NCBI GenBank assembly: GCA_035712365.1
Contig: DASTAW010000015.1
Coordinates: forward strand, 161,560 to 225,559
Direction: 5' to 3'
DNA length: 64,000 nt
Source: Terriglobia bacterium
GTDB lineage: Bacteria; Acidobacteriota; Terriglobia; UBA7540
Shown: positions 1 through 8,757 of the stretch, piece after piece
How positions within the stretch are numbered: position 1 is the stretch's first letter
How the letters are laid out: each line of letters starts with the position of its first letter
The notes under the pieces: model-generated
What the model saw: only the letters and a program-made list of their open reading frames with translations
Databases searched by the model: none
Told to the model about the DNA's origin: nothing
Position numbers and translations under genes: made by a program

Positions 1-1002
1 GTTTGGAGCAATCTCCTGTATATCAGCGGCCTTGGCTGTAAATACCACTTTCCCGTCCTGCTCGTATTGCAGCTTCCCGCCTTTAATCCCCAGCTCGCCC
101 TTGGCTTTGTCCGGACTTTGGAGAATGCTGGTGGCCTCGCCAAGATTGTAGACGCTGAATTGCTGCGCGGCCGCGTTCGATGAAGTTGAAGGTTTTTCCG
201 CCGCGGTCCCCCCCGAACTGGCCGTGGTTCCTGAACTCGGCGCGGTTCCCGGACCTTGCGCGGTTCCGGAACTTGCCTGTGTTCCCGAATTCGTCGCACT
301 GCTTCCGGCGACCTCAAAGCCCACCTCAACTTCGCTGCCGTCCGGATTGATAATAAACAGGCTGGTCTTGCCTGCGGGAGCATTGGGCGCGAGTTCGATC
401 TGGGCCACCAGTTGCGTCGATTTCTTGAACTCGGTCGCCATAACACGAATGCCGGGGTTGGCAAACGCGACCTTGGCGCCCTCCTTGAAGTTCTTGCCCG
501 TCACTTTCACGCTTTGTGTGCTGCCAGCCGCCGCCCGTGATGGATCAACTTTAGTCACCACCGGCCCGTTTGCGGAGGCGGTCTGGCTTTGCTGCGGAGC
601 GCTTGTGGCAGGCGCAGCCGTTGTGATAGCGAAGCCGGTTTGGGCCGAGGCGCCCGAGGGGTTTGAAACGTAGAGGACCGTTGATTGCTGTTTCGCCATC
701 TCGCCGATAGCAATGTCCACTTCCAACTCCGTCTCGCTGGTGCGGCGCGTTGCGAGCACATGGATGGCCGGGTCCGAAAACGAGACGTATGCTCCAGCCA
801 GGAAGTTTTCACCCGCGATCTTCACGGTGGTCCGGCTGCCTGCCTGCGCGGCGGAGGGCTGGACGCTGGCAATCGCCGGGACCGCGTCCGCCGCGGCGGG
901 AGCCAGTGGCCCGGCATGCGTCAGGCGAGGGCCGCCCACAGCAACCACGCTGATCAGCGCGAATGCGCCCGCAACAACCGCAATCCGAAATGGACCTGCC
1001 AT
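1..1002 (-). CDS. IPT/TIG-domain exported protein (C-terminus outside window)
   Basis: Reading the minus strand from the ATG at 1002 gives 334 codons open to the window edge, so the C-terminus is missing. The N-terminus (MAGPFRIAVVAGAFALISVV) is a signal peptide or membrane anchor. Two IPT/TIG-like immunoglobulin-fold repeats follow, at about residues 45-115 and 145-215. Each opens with a V(Q/D)PS..A.AG motif and contains a G(E/K)NF segment, which is typical of bacterial surface beta-sandwich domains. A Ser/Thr/Gly/Pro-rich linker (about residues 225-260, repeating SSGT units) leads to a third, unrecognised domain. The start lies 11 nt beyond the stop of the CRTAC1 gene, so the two are probably co-transcribed. 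The role is inferred to be extracytoplasmic binding or structure; the substrate is unknown. Confidence 0.72.
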   Translation of the reverse strand, partial: MAGPFRIAVVAGAFALISVVAVGGPRLTHAGPLAPAAADAVPAIASVQPSAAQAGSRTTVKIAGENFLAGAYVSFSDPAIHVLATRRTSETELEVDIAIGEMAKQQSTVLYVSNPSGASAQTGFAITTAAPATSAPQQSQTASANGPVVTKVDPSRAAAGSTQSVKVTGKNFKEGAKVAFANPGIRVMATEFKKSTQLVAQIELAPNAPAGKTSLFIINPDGSEVEVGFEVAGSSATNSGTQASSGTAQGPGTAPSSGTTASSGGTAAEKPSTSSNAAAQQFSVYNLGEATSILQSPDKAKGELGIKGGKLQYEQDGKVVFTAKAADIQEIAPN

Positions 1003-1013
1003 TCAATCACCTG

Positions 1014-2798
1014 TCAGGCGCCCAGCTTCGACTTCTTAACGATCCCTTGACCTTCGCGGATGGTCAGAATCTGGTTGACCTCAACGTCCGTGAACTTCTC
1101 GATTTTCTGGGTGGTGGGCCACTTCACTTCTATCAGATCGATTTTGCCAGCTTTGCCCACGCCAAAGTGCAGCCGGAGATCGCTCTGCGACATCACGCTG
1201 GTTCCGCTGTGGACTTCATTCATCTGGCGGTGTTTCCCGGTTGTCACGTAAGCCCGGGCGCCGATTGCCGTGCGGTTGCACACGGTCCCGATCAGCTTGA
1301 TCTTGATCCAGTTGTTCTTGTCCCCACCGTCGTTCCGAAGCAGCGACGGCGCATCATTCATGTTGTTGATCACGATGTCAATGTCGCCGTCGTTGTCGTA
1401 ATCTCCAAAGGCGGCCCCGCGGCTGGAAAAGCGTTCGTTGATTCCCGGCCCCATGTCCGCAGAGACGTTTTTGAACCGGCCATTCCCCAGGTTCCGATAG
1501 ACAATCCGGGGCTCCTTGAACGTCTGGCTCAGGTGGTGCTGGTCCACCTCGGGATAGACGTGGCCATTCACCTGGACAATATCCGGCCAGCCGTCGTTGT
1601 CATAATCCACAAAGCCGCATCCCCACTTCACGTCCTGGGTGTCTCCGCCTACCCCGGCCATAAACGTGACGTCGGTGAACGTGCCATCGCCGTTGTTGCG
1701 GTAAAGGTCTGACGTGTCATCGGAGAAATTGGTTTTGAAGATGTCGAACCAGCCGTCGCAATCGTAATCGGCAACGCCCACGCCCATCCCGGCCTGCTCC
1801 TGGCCGTCTTCGTTGTAGGCGCAGCCGGCCATCACGCCAATATCTTCAAACGTTCCGTCGTGTTTGTTTTGGAAAAATATGCTCGGCTCGGAATCGACAG
1901 CCACGTAGATGTCCGGCCAGCCGTCGTTGTCAAAATCATACGCCACGGCTGTGATCGAATATCGCGGACCCGGCTTCAGGATTCCCGATTTCTCCGACAC
2001 GTCCGTGAAGCTCCCGTCGCCGTTGTTGTGGAACAGAAGGTTTGACCCGCCCGGCAGCCCGCGCGGCCCGCACATCACGGGAAGGCCTTTCCACTGGCAG
2101 GAGCCGGACTTTCCCGGGACGGGCACCTTGTCGATGTCCAGCACAATGTAATTGCAGACAAACAGGTCCAGGTGGCCATCGCGGTCGTAATCGATCCACG
2201 TGCAGCCGGAGCCCCATCGCACGCCATCCTGATACAGGCCGGCCTTCCGGGTGACATCGGTAAACGTGCCGTCGCCGTTGTTGTGGAACAGAACGTTCTG
2301 TCCCCAGAAGGTCAGGAAGAGATCGTCCCAGCCGTCGTTGTCGTAGTCGCCGACGCAAACTCCCGTTTGCCAGCCGGTGCGCGCGAGACCGGAGTGTTCC
2401 GTCACGTCGGTGAAGGTTCCATCGCGGTTGTTTTTGTAAAGATGAGTGGTGGGGGCCTGGCCGGCGGGCCACTTTGTGTCCAGCCGGCTGCCATTGGTCA
2501 GATAGATGTCAATCCAGCCGTCATTGTCGTAGTCAAAAAAGGCGATCCCGTTTCCCTTGGCTTCAATAATGTAGTTCTTGTGCTCGACCCCGCCCCACAC
2601 GTTCACCGCGTTGAGGCCGGCCTCTTTCGCCACGTTAACGTAAGTCACCGGGATTGAGGTCTCGGGATTCGCAATTTGCGCCGCCTCGAGCACAGGAATC
2701 CCTCGCCACTTCCAGATGGGCGTGGTCACAACTTCCATCAGCGTGGAACCGAGCAGGGCTGCTCCCGAGCCCAGAATCTGGCGGCGAGAAAGTTTCAT
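1014..2798 (-). CDS. CRTAC1-family FG-GAP/ASPIC-UnbV repeat protein, Tat exported
   Basis: This is a 594-aa protein. I chose the ATG at 2798 because it opens directly on a twin-arginine signal (MKLSRRQILGSGAALLGS); a start at 2855 would add 19 residues in front of it. The body holds about seven VCBS/FG-GAP repeats with calcium-binding loops of the form D-Y-D-N-D-G-W, each followed by a NNGDGTFTDVT strand, and should fold as a seven-bladed integrin-like beta-propeller. The last 80 or so residues match the ASPIC/UnbV domain (G-A-R-A-Y-V then HFGVG). Such proteins are exported; their biochemical function is poorly known and they are abundant in Acidobacteria and Planctomycetes. It is followed by the IPT/TIG gene after an 11-nt gap. 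Confidence 0.88.
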   Translation of the reverse strand: MKLSRRQILGSGAALLGSTLMEVVTTPIWKWRGIPVLEAAQIANPETSIPVTYVNVAKEAGLNAVNVWGGVEHKNYIIEAKGNGIAFFDYDNDGWIDIYLTNGSRLDTKWPAGQAPTTHLYKNNRDGTFTDVTEHSGLARTGWQTGVCVGDYDNDGWDDLFLTFWGQNVLFHNNGDGTFTDVTRKAGLYQDGVRWGSGCTWIDYDRDGHLDLFVCNYIVLDIDKVPVPGKSGSCQWKGLPVMCGPRGLPGGSNLLFHNNGDGSFTDVSEKSGILKPGPRYSITAVAYDFDNDGWPDIYVAVDSEPSIFFQNKHDGTFEDIGVMAGCAYNEDGQEQAGMGVGVADYDCDGWFDIFKTNFSDDTSDLYRNNGDGTFTDVTFMAGVGGDTQDVKWGCGFVDYDNDGWPDIVQVNGHVYPEVDQHHLSQTFKEPRIVYRNLGNGRFKNVSADMGPGINERFSSRGAAFGDYDNDGDIDIVINNMNDAPSLLRNDGGDKNNWIKIKLIGTVCNRTAIGARAYVTTGKHRQMNEVHSGTSVMSQSDLRLHFGVGKAGKIDLIEVKWPTTQKIEKFTDVEVNQILTIREGQGIVKKSKLGA

Positions 2799-3234
2799 GC
2801 GGAAATTTGGATGCCGGCCCTCCGGCAAGCGATGCCTCGGCCAGGGAACTTCCACGGCGGCGTAATTGGCGCCCCGACATGGCGAAATAAATTCGCCGCT
2901 ACGCAGCTTCCCAAGCTTCGCTCACCCGTCAGCCCGCAACAAAAACCCAATTATACTACAGCGCCCCGGATCCCACCGGGCGCTGGCGCAACGCAAACCT
3001 CGTAGCGGCGGCTTTACGCCGCCATCCGGGTCCCTGCATGGCGATCCCGCGACGGCGTGGCGAGAGGAGCTCGCCCACAACCGCCAGTGCAGAGATGGCG
3101 CGCCGCTACAGCAAGAGCCGCCGCTGGCTATTGCAAACTTGATATCACAGATTTCATACCTCAGAACCCAACACCCAGAACCTCCGTTTCATCCTTGATC
3201 CTTCATCCTTCACACTTCATCCTTCAACGCTCGC
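2799..3234. repeat. Intergenic region with palindromic repeats
   Basis: This 436-nt spacer holds no convincing gene. It carries short palindromes of the form tagcggcGGCtttacGCCgcca (about 3001-3025) and related mirror units near 3054-3110. Near 3190-3226 it has degenerate copies of the heptamer ttcatcc. The same units recur around 12.6, 13.8, 15.7, 18.7, 22 and 25 kb. Confidence 0.5.
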
Positions 3235-4518
3235 CTACGCTGCCGGGTAGTAGGCTTTCCCGCCGCGGATGGTTACCACCGGCTCTATCTTCTGCCGGCC
3301 GGTCCGCGTTTTCCTGGCGGAATCGACGAAAACAAAATTCCCTTCCCGCAATTCCAGCACGCTGACGTCAGCCTCGGCGCCCGAACGCAGAGTGCCGATT
3401 TCAGCCCCAAAATTGAACACCCGGGTTGGGTTCACCGTGGCGCGTTCCACCACCTGGCGGAGGCTCAAGCCCAGCAGAAGGAATTTTGAAAGCGTAGTAA
3501 CCATGTCAAACACCGGACCGTTGATGTTGGCGGAATAGAGGTCGGTCGAAATCGTGTCCGGCAGGAATTCCTGCTTCAGGCATTCCTCCATTACATCAAA
3601 CGAAAAACTGCCCGCGCCGTGTCCCACGTCAAACAGCACGCCGCGCCGCCGGGCTTCAACCACCTCCGGCAACAGCTTTCCGCTGCTGTCCACAATGCCA
3701 TTCGGATGTCCGTTGAAGGAGTGCGTCACCACGTCTCCCTTTTTCATCAGGGCCAGGAGTTTGGGCAGAGGCGAATACGATCCGCCAATGTGGATCATCA
3801 GGGGAAGATGGGCTTCGTCCGCAGCCTCGCGGGCGCGCTTCATGCCCTCATAATCGTTCGGGCCGGTGTAGTCCCTGGAAAAACGGATCTTGAAACCCAC
3901 CACAAGATCGCGGTTCTTGTTGGCAGCCTCGACGGCCAGTTTCGGAACGCAATATCTCAGGTCCTCCAGCTCGCCCATATTCGGCGTACCTCCCGCAACC
4001 AGGCCAATCGCAACCACGTGAAGCAGCGGCCGGATGCGCGTGGCGGCCCGCTCGATAATGAACTTGCGGAAGGCTGGAATGGTCAGCGATCCGGAAGTTC
4101 CCGCGTCCACCACCGTGGTGACGCCGCGGCGGAGGCAGGCTGGGTCAGGCTCAATCCCGTAGGGACCCACGTAAGGAAAAACGTGAGTATGGATGTCAAT
4201 CAATCCCGGCGTCACAATTTTTCCGCCAGCTTCGATCACTTCCCGCGCCTGGCCCGAGGGAATGTTCGGTGCCACCTTTGCAATCTTCCCGCTCGCAATC
4301 GCCACGTCGCGCACGGCGTCGATGTCCTGAGAGGGATCAATCACCCTGCCGCCGCGAACCAGCAGGTCGTAGCGTTTGCCAGCGGCGCCTTCCTGCATCC
4401 CGCTGGTGCTCATTGGCTTGCTTCCTGGATTGCGAGGTCCGCCGGCCAGCGCAAAAGAAGCGCCCATGCCGGCCAGCAGTTCACGCCGGGTAAATGAGTT
4501 GGAACTCTCGAAGGGCAT
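3235..4518 (-). CDS. Tat-exported amidohydrolase (dihydroorotase/deacetylase-like metallohydrolase)
   Basis: This is a 427-aa member of the amidohydrolase superfamily. A twin-arginine signal (FTRRELLAGMGASFALAGG) opens the protein, so it should act in the periplasm. Metal-binding features are visible: the strand-1 HxH motif in GLIDIHTHVFPY (about residue 110), a Lys in VVGFKIRFSRD that would be the carbamylated bridging lysine, His residues in LMIHIGG and DVVTHSFNGHP, and a late Asp in TISTDLYS. The pattern fits the amidohydrolase/deacetylase group near D-aminoacylases and EF_0837-like proteins; the substrate cannot be read from sequence. A strong ribosome-binding site (GGGAGGA) precedes the ATG. 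It lies 49 nt downstream of sdhB on the same strand, so read-through from the sdh operon is possible. Confidence 0.85.
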   Translation of the reverse strand: MPFESSNSFTRRELLAGMGASFALAGGPRNPGSKPMSTSGMQEGAAGKRYDLLVRGGRVIDPSQDIDAVRDVAIASGKIAKVAPNIPSGQAREVIEAGGKIVTPGLIDIHTHVFPYVGPYGIEPDPACLRRGVTTVVDAGTSGSLTIPAFRKFIIERAATRIRPLLHVVAIGLVAGGTPNMGELEDLRYCVPKLAVEAANKNRDLVVGFKIRFSRDYTGPNDYEGMKRAREAADEAHLPLMIHIGGSYSPLPKLLALMKKGDVVTHSFNGHPNGIVDSSGKLLPEVVEARRRGVLFDVGHGAGSFSFDVMEECLKQEFLPDTISTDLYSANINGPVFDMVTTLSKFLLLGLSLRQVVERATVNPTRVFNFGAEIGTLRSGAEADVSVLELREGNFVFVDSARKTRTGRQKIEPVVTIRGGKAYYPAA

Positions 4519-4567
4519 CGAAATCCTCCCGGTGAAGTTTGTGAGACAGGAAAAAATCGAATCGCGC

Positions 4568-5266
4568 TCAAGCCTTACGGAACAGCAAGGCCTTCTTGAC
4601 TTCCCCGATGGCGCGGGTCACGTTGATGCCGCGCGGGCAGGCCTCAACGCAGTTGAAAATCGTGCGGCAGCGCCACACGCCTTCCGCAGTGTTCAAGATG
4701 TCCAGCCGTTCTTCCTTGCCCTCGTCGCGGCTGTCAAAAATAAAACGGTGCGCGTTGACGATGGCCGCCGGCCCCACGTAATCGGGGTTGGCCCAGAACG
4801 AAGGGCAGGAGGTTGTGCAGGCGGCGCACAGGATGCATTTGGTGGTGTCGTCAAATTTTTCGCGGTCTTCCGGTGATTGCAACCGTTCCCGGTCAGGCTC
4901 CGGCAAGTCTGTCATGAGGTACGGCTTCATGGCCTTGTACTTGTCAAAAAACACATCCATATCGACCAGGAGGTCCTTGATCACGCGAAAGCTGCGCATG
5001 GGCTCGACGGTAATCCTGCTGCCCAGGTTTTTCAGGAGTAATTTGCAGGCCAGGGCGTTGCGGCCGTTGATCAGCATGGCATCGGACCCGCAAACGCCGT
5101 GCGCGCAGGAGCGCCGATAGGTGAGAGTGCCGTCGAGATACCACTTCACGTGATTCAGGGCGTCGAGCAGGCGGTCGGTGGGGTCGGCCTCAATCTGGTA
5201 CTCGCCCCACCACGGTTCCTTGTCCTTCTCCGGATTAAAGCGCCGGATTTTCAGCGTCACCTGCAT
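4568..5266 (-). CDS. sdhB: Succinate dehydrogenase iron-sulfur subunit
   Basis: A 232-aa subunit that carries electrons from the flavin of SdhA to quinone. The [2Fe-2S] site is CAHGVCGSDAM with C54, C59 and C74. The third position is Asp (D62) rather than Cys, as in other succinate dehydrogenases such as that of E. coli. The [4Fe-4S] motif is CILCAACTTSC, and the final cluster site includes CVEACPRGINV. Length and order match the family. It is the last gene of the cluster sdhC-sdhD-sdhA-orf157-sdhB, with 37 nt separating it from the preceding orf157. Its clusters would be supplied by SUF proteins such as those encoded at 40.7-48.9 kb. Confidence 0.97.
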   Translation of the reverse strand: MQVTLKIRRFNPEKDKEPWWGEYQIEADPTDRLLDALNHVKWYLDGTLTYRRSCAHGVCGSDAMLINGRNALACKLLLKNLGSRITVEPMRSFRVIKDLLVDMDVFFDKYKAMKPYLMTDLPEPDRERLQSPEDREKFDDTTKCILCAACTTSCPSFWANPDYVGPAAIVNAHRFIFDSRDEGKEERLDILNTAEGVWRCRTIFNCVEACPRGINVTRAIGEVKKALLFRKA

Positions 5267-5303
5267 GGACTAATACTTCCTTTCCTTCGGCTGCAATAAG
5301 CTC

Positions 5304-5777
5304 TTACATCGCCTCCGGCTCTTCGAGAACCCACGGGACAGACTCGGCAAAGAATTCAAGCTGCGCAACCGGCAAGTCCGCGAAAGGCTTCTCAAGTAAG
5401 GCGATTCTTGCCGTGAATCCCATAGCAAAGTTCTCATCGACCCTTTCCGGATGGAAGAGCGGATCGCCTTCCGTCATCAGGTCCCCTCCACTCAGAATTT
5501 GGCCAACAAAGTGAAACCAGCCTCCATAGCTATGGACGCCGGCATTCATTCGAGCGTGATAAATTTCAGCCTCACGATCATATCGAATTCCCAGCTGCTC
5601 AAAAATCTCACGCGCCCGCGGCGGGTAAATATGATCCCGAAGCGCGGCAAAGTTCCGGCAGGGACTGCAAGAACACTTCTCAGGGCTTCCGATCGTAATT
5701 CCTGCGTAGGCTTCCCTGGTCGCCGCAGGATCACACTGAACTTGCCAACGAGCGAAGTTGGTGATTTCCCAGTTCAT
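5304..5777 (-). CDS. Conserved hypothetical protein inside the sdh operon
   Basis: A 157-aa protein of unknown function placed between sdhA (18-nt gap) and sdhB (37-nt gap) on the same strand, so it should be co-transcribed with them. Visible features are a cysteine cluster C-S-C-S-P-C (in SPEKCSCSPCRNFAALR, about residue 34), a segment HARMNAGVHSYGGWFHFVGQ rich in His and aromatics, and an acidic C-terminus ending VPWVLEEPEAM. It has no signal peptide or membrane segment, so it should be cytoplasmic. The spacing of its Cys and His residues could allow metal binding. From memory it resembles a family of uncharacterised proteins found as single genes in other bacteria. A role in succinate dehydrogenase assembly is only a guess from position. 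Confidence 0.82.
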   Translation of the reverse strand: MNWEITNFARWQVQCDPAATREAYAGITIGSPEKCSCSPCRNFAALRDHIYPPRAREIFEQLGIRYDREAEIYHARMNAGVHSYGGWFHFVGQILSGGDLMTEGDPLFHPERVDENFAMGFTARIALLEKPFADLPVAQLEFFAESVPWVLEEPEAM

Positions 5778-5795
5778 CGATCCTCGAACAAGACC

Positions 5796-7520
5796 TTAGT
5801 ATTTTCTTTCCATGGGCTCGAACCGGGTGATCGTTACTGGCTTATACGCCAGATCGATTCCCTTCGGGCCAAGATAAGCCAGGGTGTGCTTCAGGAAATT
5901 TGCGTCGTCGCGCTTCGGGAAGTCTTCGCGGGAGTGCGCCCCGCGGCTCTCCTGCCGGGCCAGCGCCCCTTCCACCAGCACGTCCGCCAGATCGATCAAT
6001 ATTCCAAGTTCGAAAATTTCCAGAAGCTGTGTATTGTATTTCCTGCCCCGGTCCTCGATCTTGACGTTGGCGTAGCGGCTGCGAATTTCCTTCAGCTTTT
6101 CGCGCATGGCGGTCAAAGTTCCAGCGTCGCGGAAAACCGAAGCCTTCTCCATCATTTCGTTCTGGAGCGTATCCCGGATGTCGGCCCCGCGCTCCTGGCC
6201 CTGGCTCGAAAGCAGGCGGGAGAGCATTTCCCGCGAGCGTTCTTCCGGCTTCTCACGGAGCGGCGGCAGATCGTTCTCTGTGATAAACCGCGCGGCGTGG
6301 CGCCCGCTGCGCCGCCCAAACACCAGAATGTCCACCAGCGAATTCGTGCCCAGCCGGTTGGCGCCGTGTACGGAGACGCAGGCCGTTTCACCCGCCGCAT
6401 AAAGACCCGGCAGCGGAGTGTTCTTTTCGTCCACTACCACCCGGCCATCCAGGTCGGTGGGGATGCCGCCCATGGAATAATGCGCGGTCGGCTGCACGGG
6501 AACCAGTTCCTTTGCAGGCTCGATGCCGAGATAGGTCCGGACGAAATCGGTGATGTCGGGCAGCTTCATGTCCAGCACTTCGCGTCCCAGGTGCGTCATG
6601 TCGAGGTGCAAATAATTCTTTCCGCCAATGCCCCGCCCTTCGCGCATTTCACGGTACATGGCGCGCGACACCATATCACGCGGGGCCAGGTCCAGCAGCG
6701 TGGGCGCGTAGCGCTCCATGAATCGCTCGCCGTCCTTGTTCCGCAGCACCGAACCTTCGCCGCGCGCGGCCTCGCTGAGCAGAATGCCCATCCTGTAGAT
6801 GCCGGTCGGGTGGAACTGGAAAAATTCCATGTCCTCCAGCGGAATTCCGCGGCGCAGCGCCACTCCCATGCCGTCGCCTGTGAGCGCGTGGGCGTTGGAG
6901 GTTACGCTGAACATTCTTCCGCAGCCGCCGGTGGCAAACACCACAGCCTTGGCGCGGAAGGTGTGCAGTTCGCCGGTGGCCAGGCACAGCGCCACCACGC
7001 CCGCGCACCGTCCCTGTTCGACCAGCAGGTCCAGCACGTGGTATTCGTCGTAGAAGTGCACCTGGTTCTTGAGGCACTGCTGATACATCGTCTGCAGAAT
7101 CATGTGCCCGGTGCGGTCCGCCGCGTAGCACGACCGCCTGACCGGCGCCTTGCCAAACTCGCGCGTGTGGCCGCCAAACGGCCGTTGCGCAATCTTGCCT
7201 TCCGGCGTGCGGCTGAAGGGCAGTCCCCAGTGTTCCAGGTCGTAAACCGTTTCGATGGCTTCGCGGCACAGGATTTCCACCGCGTCCTGGTCGGCCAGGT
7301 AATCGCCGCCTTTCACGGTGTCAAACATGTGCCATTCCCAGTGGTCTTCCTCGTGGTTCCCCAGCGCGGCCCCAATGCCGCCCTGCGCGGCGCCCGTGTG
7401 CGATCGGGTGGGATAGAGCTTGCTGATGACGGCCACGCGGCCGTGCGAAGAGAGCTGCAGCGCGGCCATCAGGCCGGCGCCGCCTGCTCCGATGATCAGC
7501 GCATCATAGCTATGGACCAT
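5796..7520 (-). CDS. sdhA: Succinate dehydrogenase flavoprotein subunit
   Basis: A 574-aa catalytic subunit oxidising succinate to fumarate. The N-terminal dinucleotide fold reads ALIIGAGGAGLMAALQL. The segment TRSHTGAAQGGIGAALGN carries the His that binds FAD covalently. Further family signatures are FATGGCGRMF, the active-site region FFQFHPTG, the Arg-rich REMREGRGIGGKN, and QPTAHYSMGGIPTD with the catalytic His. The C-terminal domain (about residue 450 onward) is full length. Gene order with sdhC, sdhD and sdhB leaves no doubt about assignment to complex II rather than to L-aspartate oxidase. Confidence 0.97.
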   Translation of the reverse strand: MVHSYDALIIGAGGAGLMAALQLSSHGRVAVISKLYPTRSHTGAAQGGIGAALGNHEEDHWEWHMFDTVKGGDYLADQDAVEILCREAIETVYDLEHWGLPFSRTPEGKIAQRPFGGHTREFGKAPVRRSCYAADRTGHMILQTMYQQCLKNQVHFYDEYHVLDLLVEQGRCAGVVALCLATGELHTFRAKAVVFATGGCGRMFSVTSNAHALTGDGMGVALRRGIPLEDMEFFQFHPTGIYRMGILLSEAARGEGSVLRNKDGERFMERYAPTLLDLAPRDMVSRAMYREMREGRGIGGKNYLHLDMTHLGREVLDMKLPDITDFVRTYLGIEPAKELVPVQPTAHYSMGGIPTDLDGRVVVDEKNTPLPGLYAAGETACVSVHGANRLGTNSLVDILVFGRRSGRHAARFITENDLPPLREKPEERSREMLSRLLSSQGQERGADIRDTLQNEMMEKASVFRDAGTLTAMREKLKEIRSRYANVKIEDRGRKYNTQLLEIFELGILIDLADVLVEGALARQESRGAHSREDFPKRDDANFLKHTLAYLGPKGIDLAYKPVTITRFEPMERKY

Positions 7521-7646
7521 CCGTAATCCTCAGATCTCTGCTCTCCGCCTCTGAGTATTAGTCCTATCATGTCATTCCGATCCCGCAAAGCGGGAGAGGA
7601 ATCTGCTTTTGCCTTTTCATGACTTGCAGACTTGCCGTGGGGCCTC

Positions 7647-8027
7647 CTAAAAAGGCTTCGCGGGATTGAAAGTCAAAATCACCAGGGAACCCAGCGCCAG
7701 GAACATGAATCCCAGCACGTACAGCGAAGCCAGAGAAAACACCCGCCAGCCGCCCGGATTCACGTAATCAACAATCATCACGCGCACGCCGTTCAGCCCG
7801 TGGATGAAAGCCAGCCAAAGCATCACCACGTCGTAGGTACGCCAGAACGGCGTGGCATAGCGCATGGCAACAAAATGGTAATTAATCACTTCAACGTTGT
7901 TGATGATGTGCATGATGGCAAGGTGTATGAGGACCATGAACAATAAAACGACGCCCGATACGCGCATGAAAATCCATGCCAGAAGTTCGACGCCGCCGTG
8001 CGGCCTTGGCCGTCCCGCTCCATTCAT
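7647..8027 (-). CDS. sdhD: Succinate dehydrogenase membrane anchor subunit
   Basis: A 126-aa hydrophobic protein with three predicted membrane helices (about residues 15-42, 55-80 and 92-118). The first helix region has VLIHLAIMHIINN, whose His residues are candidates for haem b ligation; HGLNGVRVMIVDY follows the second helix and resembles the HGLNG motif of SdhC/SdhD anchors. Low primary conservation is normal in this family, so the assignment rests on helix pattern plus position between sdhC and sdhA. The gap to sdhC is 9 nt; the gap to sdhA is 126 nt. Confidence 0.9.
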   Translation of the reverse strand: MNGAGRPRPHGGVELLAWIFMRVSGVVLLFMVLIHLAIMHIINNVEVINYHFVAMRYATPFWRTYDVVMLWLAFIHGLNGVRVMIVDYVNPGGWRVFSLASLYVLGFMFLALGSLVILTFNPAKPF

Positions 8028-8036
8028 CCCTTGCTC

Positions 8037-8411
8037 CTATTTCACCACCCACGCCAGCATGTAAATCGCGGCGGGCACGAAGATCACGATAAAAATCGCC
8101 ACCACGGCGTAGAAGATTTTCTTCTGCGCCGTCATCGTTTCCGGCCGGAAGTCCATGATGATGATTCGAATGCCGTTCAGCGCGTGGTAAAGCACGGCCC
8201 CGGCCAGGACCACTTCCCCCACCCGGAACGCCGGGAGCCGGTAGATCGCAATCGTCTCGTTATAAACCTTGGGACCCCAACCGATCATCGCGGTGTCGAT
8301 GATGTGCGCCAGCAGGAAGACAAACACGCCGATCCCCGTGATGCGGTGCAGCAGCCACGACCATTGGCCTTCGCCCCCGCGATAGCTGATGTACTTTGTG
8401 ATTTTGCCCAT
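8037..8411 (-). CDS. sdhC: Succinate dehydrogenase cytochrome b subunit
   Basis: A 124-aa protein if it starts at the ATG at 8411 (MGKITKYISYRGGEGQWSW). A TTG 90 nt further upstream would add 30 residues without membrane character, and a purine-rich AGGGAG precedes the ATG. Three helices are visible. The first contains WLLHRITGIGVFVFLLAHI, where H-R-x-T-G is the usual SdhC signature and the later His is a haem ligand candidate. YHALNGIRIIIMDF is the second signature. It is the first gene of the sdh operon. Confidence 0.9.
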   Translation of the reverse strand: MGKITKYISYRGGEGQWSWLLHRITGIGVFVFLLAHIIDTAMIGWGPKVYNETIAIYRLPAFRVGEVVLAGAVLYHALNGIRIIIMDFRPETMTAQKKIFYAVVAIFIVIFVPAAIYMLAWVVK

Positions 8412-8757
8412 GGTGGTGCGGCGCTCCCTGGGGAAGACGAGTTGGTGATGGGTCTTTCCGGTTGACTGTTCATTGTATGGCAAACGTCCAGCGGTTGGCA
8501 AATGGGTGTAAGTTCCGGAGAGGGGTGGATTGTTTATTCTGCTGCTCCAATGGTAGTGACTCAGTTTGATTTGAAATGTGGCACGGGCGTCTCGCCCGTG
8601 CTTCGGTCAAAAAAACACGGCCAAGATGGCCGTACCACTAAAGGGGATGCAAACTGAGTCACCACGTTCCACTGCGTGATTGCAACAGACCCTGAGAAAA
8701 GTAGTAGAATTGCCCGACGGGCGTAACCCATCGCTAAATCCGGAGGCTTGCTGGTCC
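8412..8757. other. Divergent spacer between sdhC and the O-methyltransferase gene
   Basis: This 346-nt region separates the sdh operon from a plus-strand gene and should contain both promoters, though I cannot place them securely. Its centre is occupied by a small terminal-inverted-repeat element listed separately. An inner palindrome, cacgGGCGtctCGCCcgtg (about 8581-8600), resembles the palindromes in other spacers. Confidence 0.4.
8556..8662. mobile_element. Short MITE-like element with 13-bp terminal inverted repeats
   Basis: GTGACTCAGTTTG at 8556-8568 is matched exactly by its reverse complement CAAACTGAGTCAC at 8650-8662. The 81-bp interior holds no gene but contains two further short palindromes (cacgggcGTCTCgcccgtg and acggccaAGAtggccgt). 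The whole is 107 bp. I cannot see a clear target-site duplication, so it could be a decayed non-autonomous element or a large hairpin. Confidence 0.45.

Noticed and set aside
3001..3110. tRNA or other known RNA gene in the palindromic spacer
   Set aside because: The palindromes do not form a cloverleaf and lack the conserved TPsiC (ggttcgaat) sequence.
5451..7526. Plus-strand 691-codon open frame opposite sdhA
   Set aside because: It lies entirely antisense to orf157 and sdhA, has no family motif, and its His/Arg/Val-rich composition is what the reverse of a GC-rich gene gives.
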